64,000 nucleotides of DNA, taken from Kiritimatiellia bacterium (GTDB taxonomy: Bacteria > Verrucomicrobiota > Kiritimatiellia > UBA8416 > YA12-FULL-48-11). How positions within the stretch are numbered: position 1 is the first letter of the stretch; the number at the start of each line of letters is the position of its first letter. The stretch is from contig JAQUPZ010000002.1 in NCBI GenBank assembly GCA_028716365.1, positions 372,001 through 436,000 on the forward strand, in the 5' to 3' direction. Under the pieces are notes generated by a model. That model saw only the letters and a program-made list of their open reading frames with translations, made no database searches and was not told the origin of the DNA. Shown in pieces: positions 35,853 to 44,460 of the stretch. A program made the translations under genes and the position numbers.

Positions 35853-36080
35853 ATGCTATTCTATATTAGGAAACATATAAAAAATATGACGATTGATTAT
35901 CCAAGTTCTGCTGTTTTATATAATAAAATACGTGGATCGAGAAATGGCCAGGCCATGATTGAATATGTAATAATGACGGTACTTCTGTTATCAACAGCCG
36001 TCATATTGTCGATGTTTCTCTACACATACAAACAGCACAGTGACAGGGTGGTCAATCTCGTAGCATCGGAATACCCATAA
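35853..36080 (+). CDS. Flp/Tad minor-pilin-like protein
   Basis: The 75-residue protein has a short basic leader ending N-G-Q-A-M-I-E-Y and one hydrophobic helix (about 38-60), the pattern of class IVb prepilins cut by a prepilin peptidase before the E+5-type residue. The start is the ATG at 35853; M12 at 35886 is possible. It is the first gene of the pilus operon and is followed 1 base later by the region of the second pilin. Confidence 0.7.
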   Translation: MLFYIRKHIKNMTIDYPSSAVLYNKIRGSRNGQAMIEYVIMTVLLLSTAVILSMFLYTYKQHSDRVVNLVASEYP

Positions 36081-36154
36081 AATGATTTTACACAGGAATG
36101 TAACCGGGGAAACATTCCTGAAAAAACAAACATTGATAGATAATAAACAACCGA

Positions 36155-36161
36155 CAGGAGG
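36155..36161 (+). promoter_or_regulatory. Strong Shine-Dalgarno fixing the major-pilin start
   Basis: CAGGAGG stands 7 bases before ATG 36169 and decides this start over an earlier in-frame ATG at 36082. It is one of the best ribosome-binding sites in the window, in line with a highly expressed structural subunit. Confidence 0.65.
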
Positions 36162-36168
36162 ATTCGAC

Positions 36169-36411
36169 ATGAACAGGAAACTCAGACGCAAAGAAGGTCA
36201 GACGCTGGTTGAGTACATAATTCTCGTGGTTATCATTGCAATTGCAGTAATTGCAATCGCCGGAGTCTTCAGCGACAGGATCAGAAGTATGTTTGGTGGA
36301 GCTACGCTGGAACTTGGCGGTGAACAAGACAAGGTGAATGAAGCTACGCAGACAGAATCTAAGGACTTCTTGAAACAGGTCAACAAAGACGGACCTATCT
36401 CAGGCAATTAA
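36169..36411 (+). CDS. Flp-type major pilin candidate
   Basis: This 80-residue protein has leader M-N-R-K-L-R-R-K-E-G followed by Q-T-L-V-E-Y and a long hydrophobic helix (V-V-I-I-A-I-A-V-I-A-I-A), the class IVb prepilin signature with G/Q cleavage and Glu at position +5. The C-terminal 35 residues are polar and acidic, as expected for the surface part. It is next to tadE-type genes; a prepilin peptidase is not in the window and must be elsewhere. Confidence 0.85.
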   Translation: MNRKLRRKEGQTLVEYIILVVIIAIAVIAIAGVFSDRIRSMFGGATLELGGEQDKVNEATQTESKDFLKQVNKDGPISGN

Positions 36412-36414
36412 TGT

Positions 36415-37101
36415 ATGCTTATTGTTGCCATCCGGATGCGCGCGAAATCTAGACACCTGCCCGCGCGAAAACAGGAGTTTTCTGCTCGGGCAGGCCAGTC
36501 AATTATTGAATCCTGCTTTGTTATTTGTCTCATTTGTGTGGTTTTCATGATAATGCTTCAGGTTGCAGAATTAACTGCAGCCCGGGAAGTTCTCTTTTAT
36601 GCGGCTTCCTGCAGTGCACGCGCCAGAACCGTTGGATTTAATCAATTCATGGTACAGAAAACCGGCCGCATTGCCTGCATTCCAAATGCCGGAAAAATGA
36701 CCACTCCGGAATACGAAAATGACGATCCGTATCTTGGTGGGTTGATAGAATCAAAGAAACCCGGGGTTTTGTTCACGAATGTGGTGGCAAACCCTTCTCC
36801 TCCATCCGGCCAGTATGAGTTGGAACGGGCGCGAATTCCGGATTATCTGGCGTCTGAAAACATGGGACGGGCAGAGTATTATCTCAACTATTCCAATTGG
36901 GATTCCATAGTCTTTGATCCCGGAGCAGGCCAGATGGGCGACGGAACCATCCCTCAGGTTCTACACGTTACCGCACAACAGACTTACGACCTCTGGGTCC
37001 CGCTGCACAGGACTTTTTATGCAGGTGATACGATCGATCTCCATGGTTCGTCGGACATCGAAAATCATTACCCCCTTTATATTGATGACCAATCCTGGTA
37101 A
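36415..37101 (+). CDS. TadE-like pilus assembly protein
   Basis: A single N-terminal transmembrane segment follows the motif G-Q-S-I-I-E-S (TadE-type pseudopilin leader). The rest is extracytoplasmic (228 aa total). TadE-like proteins are minor pseudopilins needed for Flp pilus assembly. The leader before the G-Q site is long and basic; a start at M8 is possible. The stop region overlaps the next gene start (37085) by 17 bases. Confidence 0.8.
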   Translation: MLIVAIRMRAKSRHLPARKQEFSARAGQSIIESCFVICLICVVFMIMLQVAELTAAREVLFYAASCSARARTVGFNQFMVQKTGRIACIPNAGKMTTPEYENDDPYLGGLIESKKPGVLFTNVVANPSPPSGQYELERARIPDYLASENMGRAEYYLNYSNWDSIVFDPGAGQMGDGTIPQVLHVTAQQTYDLWVPLHRTFYAGDTIDLHGSSDIENHYPLYIDDQSW

Positions 37102-38494
37102 CAACAGAAAAAATGCTGATGGACAAACCATTATTTTTTTTATGATGGTTTTGTTCATTCTTTTTTTTGTAGTGATCTGGATATTCGATCTCCATAAAGC
37201 AATTTATGTTAAATCCGTCAGCCGCAATGCCGGTGATTCCGCCGCGCTTATAGCCGCGCGCTGGCAGGGCATTACTCTGAACCTGATAGGCGATCTTAAC
37301 ATCATGCACGCCATGGCGTTGAGCGCCAGTAACACGGAAGCAGAAGCGGCTATCACCAACATGCAGGCGCGGTTATGTTATGTCGGCCCTATGATCGCCA
37401 TGATGGCTTCCCAGCAGGCTGCAAAGAACAATGGAATATTTCCAAATCCGGATTTCGACACTCTGCTAAACGAGCATGCCCATCAGGTAAGATATGATTA
37501 TCCATCGCAGATAAATCCGGAGGATGGAACGCCACTTTTCTCCGAACCATACCCGGGATGCTGGCCGGAATATGCAAGTATGCTGGAATTGATAGCAAAA
37601 GATGGTGTCGTGGCAGGGCCGGACAACGCCCACCTCTATACCGATTATACCGGCGGTCATGTGCTTCTTTTGATCGACTTTTATGAGGCTTTAGCGGGAA
37701 GATCATGGTGCTGGTTTTACGAACATGAACCCACGCTTCTGAAAGATTATCAGAATTTCTTTCCATGCTGGTGGCCAGCCCTTCCCGAGCCGCCCCACGA
37801 AGTGTATATGAACAGCGAAATATTCGGCCTTGGTTTGAATAAACAGATTACACGATTGTCAGACCTTACAGATGAAAATACTGTCAATGCCATTGCCACC
37901 GAACGCCAGATTCCCGGAGAATTGAATACTACCGGCATGACCGCCAACGCCATCTGGTACGCTTATGGGGCACCATGGAAAACCTGGGACATTATGACAG
38001 ATTCGACTTTCCCGATCACAGGCACCTTGAAACCTCAATACAATTATGCAGGAGCAGACGCGGTAATCCGGGTAGATGCAAATATCATGCGACTGACCCC
38101 GTCCGGCAAAGACAAAACCAAATCACACACAGTAACATGGACTGCCGCCGCCAAACCTTTCGGATATCTTGCCGATAACCAGCGCCCCAACGCATTTGAT
38201 GTAGTTCTGCCCGCTTTCAGAGCAGTCAGGCTTTTTCCTATTGACGCATCATCAGCTCCTTCCGGAGGCGCATATAATATTGCCTGGCGCAAACATATTG
38301 AACAACATCTTCCTGTATATATGGAAAATGGTCCGCAACCCGGTTCATCATGTCTCTATTGCCAGGCCCTTATGACCTGGGAAGACAATGATTTCAGACA
38401 ATCCGGGATTGCCTGGCTCTCAACAAACAGTTGGCAGTGTACATTTACAAGCGGACCGGGCGGTCGCGGTGGAGGTACACGACGAGGTCATTGA
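37085..38494 (+). CDS. TadG-like protein
   Basis: The 469-residue protein begins with M-T-N-P-G-N-N-R-K-N-A-D-G-Q-T, then a hydrophobic helix and the D-L...A-I-Y-V-K-S-V-S-R-N-A-G-D-S-A-A-L-I-A-A-R block, the hallmark N-terminus of TadG/TadE-G proteins (usually N-A-A-D-A-A-A-L-A-A). The rest is extracytoplasmic and rich in aromatics, Pro and Cys. I do not see a clear von Willebrand A domain, which many TadG proteins have. It overlaps the gene before and precedes the next by 2 bases. Confidence 0.8.
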   Translation: MTNPGNNRKNADGQTIIFFMMVLFILFFVVIWIFDLHKAIYVKSVSRNAGDSAALIAARWQGITLNLIGDLNIMHAMALSASNTEAEAAITNMQARLCYVGPMIAMMASQQAAKNNGIFPNPDFDTLLNEHAHQVRYDYPSQINPEDGTPLFSEPYPGCWPEYASMLELIAKDGVVAGPDNAHLYTDYTGGHVLLLIDFYEALAGRSWCWFYEHEPTLLKDYQNFFPCWWPALPEPPHEVYMNSEIFGLGLNKQITRLSDLTDENTVNAIATERQIPGELNTTGMTANAIWYAYGAPWKTWDIMTDSTFPITGTLKPQYNYAGADAVIRVDANIMRLTPSGKDKTKSHTVTWTAAAKPFGYLADNQRPNAFDVVLPAFRAVRLFPIDASSAPSGGAYNIAWRKHIEQHLPVYMENGPQPGSSCLYCQALMTWEDNDFRQSGIAWLSTNSWQCTFTSGPGGRGGGTRRGH

Positions 38495-38496
38495 TT

Positions 38497-39168
38497 ATGA
38501 AAATATTATTCATATATACAGTTAAAATCATTCTTCGTTTCATAAAGTCGCCGTTTCTCCGCGTGCCACGTCGTAGCTTCTTAGCGAAGACGGGTTTCTC
38601 CCTGTCTCCCTGTCTTTCCGCCAAGGGCGGCCAGGCACTGGTCGAATTTCTCGTCGGTCTGATAGCATTCCTTGCTATCGCTGCATGTCTGCGCATTGGT
38701 TCAGTTATGATTTCCTCACACAGTGATGCGATGACAACTGCACGAAACAATGCCGCATCTGCCGCTTCACAGGATGCCGATGTCCTCTCTGATGCGAGAT
38801 ACATTCACGAAAGAACAGAGGGGAAGGATAAAATATGGTTTAGAGAACACAACATCCCGGTACAAGGGCAATACACCAAGGATGATGACGCCACAACCGC
38901 CAACGGTTCGGAATTCAGCAGCTTGATCGTGAACAAGGCCGTCAGTGCTGATTCCGACTGGGACATCATTAACCAAATCCCGAACAACAGGTTGTCTAAA
39001 CTTCGCGATCAAGTAGTAAATCCATCCTCATCTTTCGGCCTTGTACTTGGATCCGATAAAAGAACAGTACCTATAGACGAAGTACCTGCGGTACGCTTGT
39101 TCTATGACGCAAAAACCATTGAAGTGGAATGCAATGTCTGGATGACTCAGTTAAACGGAATTTATTAA
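38497..39168 (+). CDS. TadE-like pseudopilin with repeat-derived leader
   Basis: The 223-residue product carries a G-G-Q-A-L-V-E-F pseudopilin cleavage motif near residue 45 and one transmembrane helix. The 44-residue leader is unusually long for this family. Bases 38555-38635, coding part of it, resemble the palindromic repeats found elsewhere in the window, so the leader may have been built by repeat insertion. Start ATG 38497 lies 2 bases after the TadG-like stop; the true start could lie closer to the motif. Confidence 0.75.
   Translation: MKILFIYTVKIILRFIKSPFLRVPRRSFLAKTGFSLSPCLSAKGGQALVEFLVGLIAFLAIAACLRIGSVMISSHSDAMTTARNNAASAASQDADVLSDARYIHERTEGKDKIWFREHNIPVQGQYTKDDDATTANGSEFSSLIVNKAVSADSDWDIINQIPNNRLSKLRDQVVNPSSSFGLVLGSDKRTVPIDEVPAVRLFYDAKTIEVECNVWMTQLNGIY
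38555..38635 (+). repeat. Repeat-like palindromic segment inside the tadE-like gene
   Basis: CGTCGTAGCTTC and GCGAAGACG form an imperfect hairpin (38567-38592); further on come a tandem TCTCCCTG and TTTCCGCC-aa-GGGCGG. The string TTCTTAGCG also occurs in the repeat cluster near position 283. Base composition and style match the intergenic repeats, but this copy is in-frame within a gene. Confidence 0.45.
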
Positions 39169-39170
39169 AC

Positions 39171-39899
39171 ATGAGCAAAAGGCATGGATATGTTATTTCT
39201 GGTGCCGCAATACTGTGTGCCGGCGCCATCTTATGCCACGGGCGGGTATTTGAACGTTCAGGTACAGTATTGGACAGTACGAAAGCACTGTTGATGTCCG
39301 GCGGAACCCTGGCCTATGAATCATCGGTCACTATCAACAGCGGTAAAGGAGATCTGGCAGTCGTTGGTTTTAATAAATCCATAACCCAACTGGTCAGCGA
39401 ACTTAGCCATATATTCAACACAAAAAATATTATCTATTCAGGCGGCACCATGGCTTTTATCACTGCAAGAACCGAAGGATTTATCATGCGATTGACGGTA
39501 ATTAAACTTGGGAACAATATCCAGACTCTTGTATTCAAGATCCAGCAGTCCGAGGGGGATTTCCGGGCATCTGCCAAACCTCCTAAACAGCATATGATAA
39601 AAGACATCCCATCCTTCCCGGGCAGTGAGCCGACATTCTATGCTGCAGACGACAAATCAAACGCAGGTTTGGCAGTCTCCCAGACAACTTCAGATCCAGC
39701 GTCTGTTCGCAGCTTCTTTACTTCCCAGCTTGCTTCATCCGGTTGGACACCGGCTATGCCCGGTTATTCAGCACAAAATGGCCCAAGCATGCTTGTTTTC
39801 AACAAAGAGCACGAAATATGCTGTGTCATGGTTGATCCGTCTGAAACAGCTGGAAAGAACAGAATTACATTATTGCATAAACAACGGGGAATAGAATAA
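39171..39899 (+). CDS. Exported protein of unknown function in the pilus operon, 242 aa
   Basis: The N-terminus has a short basic stretch and a hydrophobic segment with I-L-C-A-G-A-I-L-C (a signal or anchor). The rest is predicted extracytoplasmic. The second half has S-F-F-T-S-Q-L-A-S-S-G-W-T-P and G-P-S-M-L-V-F blocks, which may form a small alpha/beta domain. I do not recognise a family. It starts 2 bases after the previous stop and precedes cpaB by 51 bases, so it is part of the pilus operon and may be an organism-specific assembly factor. Confidence 0.75.
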   Translation: MSKRHGYVISGAAILCAGAILCHGRVFERSGTVLDSTKALLMSGGTLAYESSVTINSGKGDLAVVGFNKSITQLVSELSHIFNTKNIIYSGGTMAFITARTEGFIMRLTVIKLGNNIQTLVFKIQQSEGDFRASAKPPKQHMIKDIPSFPGSEPTFYAADDKSNAGLAVSQTTSDPASVRSFFTSQLASSGWTPAMPGYSAQNGPSMLVFNKEHEICCVMVDPSETAGKNRITLLHKQRGIE

Positions 39900-39950
39900 A
39901 TAGAGAGGAAACCGGTTCGTCCGGTTCTGTAATTTATCATAGGAGTAAAA

Positions 39951-40778
39951 ATGAAACAGAAAATCATACCCATTATTTCCATCGTTGTCGGCCTGCTTGC
40001 ATTCTGGCTGACAGGTTCATATCTGCGTTCCCAACGTGATGCCCTGGAAAAAGAACGGCAGAAAATGTATGCCGGCGCAAAGCGAGTTGACATAGTTGTT
40101 GCGTCCAGCGACATACCATCTCAGACAGCCATCAGGAAGGAAGATCTCGGACTTGATAACGTTCTGGAGTCAACCGTTCCACCTGATGTGGTTACTACGG
40201 ACGATGCACAACAGATTCTTGGCAAGAAAGTAATATTTGCCGTGGGCAGAAACAGGGCCATTCTCTGGAGTAATATTGAAGGAGCAGACAGGAGTGCCGA
40301 TTTAAGCCTGGCAGCCATTGTCAGTCCGCGAATGCGCGCCATATCCCTGCCAATCAGCGGATCCGCGGCAGTCAGCAGTTTGATACTGCCGAACGACCGG
40401 ATTGATATCCTTGGAACTTTTTCGTTTCCATCAAAAAAGGTTCCAGGCCAAATGGAAACTGTAACTTTAACAGTACTTCAGGACGTAACGGTTCTTGCAA
40501 CCGGACAGACAATAGCGAAACAGTCCAATTTAAGACGGCGACATATGGCTGGTTCCGCCAGTTATAACAGCATTACCGTAGAAGTGACCCCCCGGGAAGC
40601 GGAATTACTGGTCTTTGCCCAGCAAATGAAAGGCAGCTTGATGCTTTCTTTGAGGAATCCCACCGACGTGTCTTTTGAAAAGGATCTGCCTGAAGTTAAT
40701 TTCCAGCAAATCCAGACTTCGTTGCCGGAATTGAATCAATACCGGCAGAAAGTAATCAGGCACAGTACAACACCGTAA
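39951..40778 (+). CDS. cpaB: Flp pilus assembly protein CpaB/RcpC
   Basis: This inner-membrane-anchored periplasmic protein helps the secretin assemble in Tad systems. An N-terminal transmembrane helix (about 5-24) precedes a SAF domain with V-V-A-S-S-D-I-P-S-Q-T-A-I and, further on, R-A-I-S-L-P-I-S-G. Length 275 is normal. AGGAG precedes the ATG. No cpaC secretin gene follows in the window. Confidence 0.9.
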   Translation: MKQKIIPIISIVVGLLAFWLTGSYLRSQRDALEKERQKMYAGAKRVDIVVASSDIPSQTAIRKEDLGLDNVLESTVPPDVVTTDDAQQILGKKVIFAVGRNRAILWSNIEGADRSADLSLAAIVSPRMRAISLPISGSAAVSSLILPNDRIDILGTFSFPSKKVPGQMETVTLTVLQDVTVLATGQTIAKQSNLRRRHMAGSASYNSITVEVTPREAELLVFAQQMKGSLMLSLRNPTDVSFEKDLPEVNFQQIQTSLPELNQYRQKVIRHSTTP

Positions 40779-40796
40779 CATTTCCGTATAAAAAAT

Positions 40797-42518
40797 ATGG
40801 CTGATGCAATAAAATTGGAAATCAGGAGACCGGGTGGACAAACAAACATGTTTGCCATACCCCCTGGTATATATACAGTTGGAAGTGACGACGACTGCAA
40901 AATTTGCCTGCCTCATTCCAGCGTCGAAGGCAGACATGCAATCCTTACAATTCAAAAAGACACTTTCTGGCTGGAAGACCTTGCTTCAACATCAGGCACA
41001 ACTGTTGCAGGCAGAAAAATCAACGGACGGGTGAACATTGGCATCAACCAGGAAATTGCCATTGGACCATTTGTCCTCATTATTCAGCTGAACAAAATAT
41101 TACCGCCACTGCCACCCCCGCCGCCTGCTGAAAAAGTAATTCCTGTACCTGTAAGAGAACCGCCCCCTGTTGCACCACCTCCTGCCCCCACCCACCCTTC
41201 TCCTTCAGTACCTGTTTCTTTACCAGTAACCGATATTGAGGCAAAGCGTTCCGTAAAACAACAAATCCACCGTGAATTGGTTGAACGCCTTGATATAAAA
41301 CGACTCACGGCATCACGGATAAGCAAGCAGGAGCTGCAGGACAAGGCTCTTTCATACATTCAGGCTATTGTCAAAGAAGTCAGCTCGCGTCTTCCGAGCG
41401 GCATGGACCCGGCCATATTGATCAAGGAAATCTATGATGAAGCCATCGGCCTCGGCCCAATAGAGGATTTGCTTGCAGACCCGGATATAACTGAAGTAAT
41501 GGTCAACGGCCCGTCACAGCTCTATATAGAAAAGAAAGGTAAACTGATATTAACCGACAAAACTTTTCTGGACGACTCATCCGTACTCGCAATTATTGAA
41601 CGAATTGTTTCTCCCATAGGCAGACGTATTGACGAGAGCCAGCCTTATGTTGATGCACGACTTCCCGACGGTTCCCGTGTTAATGCAATCATTCATCCTC
41701 TCTCGCTGGTTGGTCCATGCCTGACCATCAGGAAGTTCTCCAAAATTCCTCTTGAAGTAAAAGACCTTATCAGGTTCGGCACAATCACCACGGAACTGGC
41801 TGAATTTGCGCGAATATGCGTTATTATGCGAAAAAACATCATCGTATCGGGAGGTACCGGTTCAGGAAAAACTACACTACTCAATGTCCTTGGCAGTTAT
41901 ATTCCCGAAACCGATAGAATTTTGACAATTGAAGATGCCGCAGAATTGAAACTCAAGCAAACTCACGTTGTGAGACTCGAGGCACGCCCGCCAAATATAG
42001 AGGGTAAAGGCGCCGTAACAATCCGTGACCTTGTAAGAAACGCCCTGAGAATGCGGCCGGACAGGATAGTCGTTGGTGAATGCCGTGGCGGCGAAGCTCT
42101 GGACATGTTACAGGCCATGAATACCGGTCATGACGGATCACTCACAACGGTTCATGCAAATTCACCCAGGGACGTGATTTCAAGGCTTGAAACGATGGTG
42201 TTGATGTCCGGTATGGAACTGCCCGTCCGTGCCATACGCGAACAGGTTGCTTCAGCCATCGATGTTATCGTCCATGAATCGCGATTCAGTGATGGCACAC
42301 GTAAGATAACCAAAATGACTGAGGTGGTAGGTCTGGAAGGCGAACAAATCACCATGCAGGATATTTTCGAATTTAAACAGACAGGCGTGTCCTCCGATGG
42401 GAAAGTCATCGGACACTTCCACCCAACCGGTGCAGTCCCGACATTTATTGAAGAAATCGGCGCACGCGGTCTGTCAATAGATAGAACCATTTTCGATCCG
42501 CAGAAATGGAAGGACTAA
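40797..42518 (+). CDS. tadA: FHA-fused Tad/CpaF pilus ATPase
   Basis: The 573-residue protein begins with an FHA domain (about 5-97), then a Pro-rich linker (102-145), then a CpaF/TadA secretion ATPase. The ATPase has Walker [10 protein letters not shown] (352-360), Walker B R-I-V-V-G-E (423-428) and T-V-H-A-N-S. In the FHA part the phospho-binding Arg is replaced by Ser30 (T-V-G-S-D) and the N-G motif reads S-T-S-G-T, so canonical phosphothreonine binding is doubtful, although R-H of S-V-E-G-R-H is kept. It powers pilin assembly or secretion together with TadB and TadC, which follow 5 bases later. Confidence 0.92.
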   Translation: MADAIKLEIRRPGGQTNMFAIPPGIYTVGSDDDCKICLPHSSVEGRHAILTIQKDTFWLEDLASTSGTTVAGRKINGRVNIGINQEIAIGPFVLIIQLNKILPPLPPPPPAEKVIPVPVREPPPVAPPPAPTHPSPSVPVSLPVTDIEAKRSVKQQIHRELVERLDIKRLTASRISKQELQDKALSYIQAIVKEVSSRLPSGMDPAILIKEIYDEAIGLGPIEDLLADPDITEVMVNGPSQLYIEKKGKLILTDKTFLDDSSVLAIIERIVSPIGRRIDESQPYVDARLPDGSRVNAIIHPLSLVGPCLTIRKFSKIPLEVKDLIRFGTITTELAEFARICVIMRKNIIVSGGTGSGKTTLLNVLGSYIPETDRILTIEDAAELKLKQTHVVRLEARPPNIEGKGAVTIRDLVRNALRMRPDRIVVGECRGGEALDMLQAMNTGHDGSLTTVHANSPRDVISRLETMVLMSGMELPVRAIREQVASAIDVIVHESRFSDGTRKITKMTEVVGLEGEQITMQDIFEFKQTGVSSDGKVIGHFHPTGAVPTFIEEIGARGLSIDRTIFDPQKWKD

Positions 42519-42523
42519 TCTAA

Positions 42524-43414
42524 ATGTCATCGTTTGCAGTAATGTTGATTGTGCCTTTTTTATTTGCAGTGAGCCTGGCCGGTCTTACATATGTTCTCAT
42601 GCGTTCCACCTTCTCGGGCGCGGAACAATATACAGGTTCTTATTCCGAGCAAATGGCAAGGCAGTTCGAAGAAGTATTCATGTTCGTGCCGCCCCAGCAG
42701 ATAGCACGAATGGGCTGGGCAGCTGCAGTAATCAGTTTCATAGCAATATTTCTTCTTATTGGCGGATTTTCATCCAAGACAGGTTTCCTTGCCGGTACAC
42801 TGGTCGGATTGCTTGTTGCAGTTCCGGCACTTTATACACCGAAATTCCTTCTTCGTTTTTTGAAAAACAGGCGTCTTTTGAAATTTAATCTCCAGCTTGT
42901 CGATACGCTCGTAAATATGAGTAACGCATTAAAAGCCGGTTTCAGTATTACTCAGGCATTTGAATCCATTGTAAAGGAAGGTGAAATGCCGATTGCGCAG
43001 GAGTTCGACATGTTCCTTCAGCAGACAAGGCTGGGTGTAAATTTCTCCGATGCACTTACAAACATGGAACAGAGGGTTGGCAGTGACGATTTATCCCTTG
43101 TGGTAAATGCCATTGAAACTGCCCGTAAAACCGGCGGAAATCTGACGGAAATATTCGAGAAAATCGCTTCAACGATACGCGAACGAATGCGTATAGAAAC
43201 CCGTATCCAGACGCTGACTGCCCAGGGCCGTCTCCAGGGAATAATAGTCAGTCTGATGCCGGTCGTGATAGGTGTTGCCTTGAGTATCGTTGACCCGGGT
43301 TTGATGATGCCATTCCTGCATTCAATGTCTGGAATGCTCATTATCGTAGGTGTAGTGATCCTGATCGTCTGCGGAGGACTTGTGATAAGAAAGATAGTGG
43401 ATATCGACGTATGA
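42524..43414 (+). CDS. tadB: Type II secretion F-domain protein TadB
   Basis: An inner-membrane platform protein of the Tad system. It has two N-terminal membrane segments, a central cytoplasmic GspF-type domain with L-V-D-T-L-V-N-M-S-N-A-L-K-A-G-F-S and two C-terminal membrane segments. Length 296 is standard. It overlaps tadC by 4 bases. Confidence 0.9.
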   Translation: MSSFAVMLIVPFLFAVSLAGLTYVLMRSTFSGAEQYTGSYSEQMARQFEEVFMFVPPQQIARMGWAAAVISFIAIFLLIGGFSSKTGFLAGTLVGLLVAVPALYTPKFLLRFLKNRRLLKFNLQLVDTLVNMSNALKAGFSITQAFESIVKEGEMPIAQEFDMFLQQTRLGVNFSDALTNMEQRVGSDDLSLVVNAIETARKTGGNLTEIFEKIASTIRERMRIETRIQTLTAQGRLQGIIVSLMPVVIGVALSIVDPGLMMPFLHSMSGMLIIVGVVILIVCGGLVIRKIVDIDV

Positions 43415-44325
43415 ACACGGTTTACTTTACATTCCTGAGCTTATTATGGGGAACATCAGCCGGTGTTCTGACATGGTATATCGCCACTGTTGCGCGCCAG
43501 ATCACCTATGTAACACTTGCAGACGGACGTAAGCAGGAACGCAAACTGCCTATTCTTTTCCGCATGCTACTGCCGTTAACACCGAACGTAATGCCTTTCA
43601 TGGCCGGACTGGCTTTTGCTCCAACAAAGGAGAAAATGAGACGTGCCCTTATTGCCGCCGGGTTTGAGGGACTTCTTCATGAGAATGAATTCCTGGCCTT
43701 GCGTGTACTTCTTCCGCTTGTTATTGGACCAATATGGATCGGCCTGATGGCAGCTTTAATTTCGATAACAAAAAATTCATTCCTGATGAAAATGGACGTT
43801 CTTCTTTACCTTGTTGGCCCAACCTGGTTCTTTATTTACCCGGTGCTCTGGCTTAAACAAACTCTCGGCAAGCGACATAGAAGCATACAAAAGTCCCTGC
43901 CATTCGTTCTTGACCTGCTGACGCTGTCAGTTGAGGCAGGCATGGATTTCATGACCGCTCTTCAGCGTAATGTTGAACGCCGTACAATTGACGCACTAGG
44001 GGAAGAACTTATAAGGGTCATCCGTGAAATTCAGATCGGCAAAACGAGACGCGAAGCGCTTCGCGACATGTCATACAGGGTTAATCTCTCGGATTTGCGC
44101 TCAGTTGTAAACTCATTGGTACAGGCCGACGAACTCGGTGTGAGCATTGGTTCCATTCTGCGTATACAGGCAGACCAGATAAGACAAAGACGTTTTGAAC
44201 GTGCCGAAGCATTGGCTAATCAGGCACCAGTCAAGATGCTTGGCCCCCTGCTCTTTTTCATATTCCCCGCTGTATTCCTGATACTGCTCGGCCCTATCAT
44301 GGCCCGCCTGATGGAATCGATGTAG
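43411..44325 (+). CDS. tadC: Type II secretion F-domain protein TadC
   Basis: The partner platform protein of TadB. It carries the second F-domain with L-P-F-V-L-D-L-L-T-L-S-V-E-A-G-M-D-F and several membrane helices, length 304. It is the last clear gene of the pilus operon. After it, 44326-44460 is gene-free and holds only a T-run at 44404-44410 without a convincing stem. Confidence 0.9.
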   Translation: MNTVYFTFLSLLWGTSAGVLTWYIATVARQITYVTLADGRKQERKLPILFRMLLPLTPNVMPFMAGLAFAPTKEKMRRALIAAGFEGLLHENEFLALRVLLPLVIGPIWIGLMAALISITKNSFLMKMDVLLYLVGPTWFFIYPVLWLKQTLGKRHRSIQKSLPFVLDLLTLSVEAGMDFMTALQRNVERRTIDALGEELIRVIREIQIGKTRREALRDMSYRVNLSDLRSVVNSLVQADELGVSIGSILRIQADQIRQRRFERAEALANQAPVKMLGPLLFFIFPAVFLILLGPIMARLMESM

Positions 44326-44460
44326 TGACCCGGATTAACCAGACTGAAAAATATTTATTCTCCTGTTTGCGTTCTTCCGGGAAATCGTTTACAGTACGCC
44401 CCGTTTTTTTAATTCAAACAGTTCGAGGATAATCTCTTCGGGAAACGGACATTTATTGAC

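Noticed and set aside
44395-44412. Terminator after tadC
   Set aside because: There is a T-run, but the only stem (GGG/CCC with a long loop) is too weak to call.
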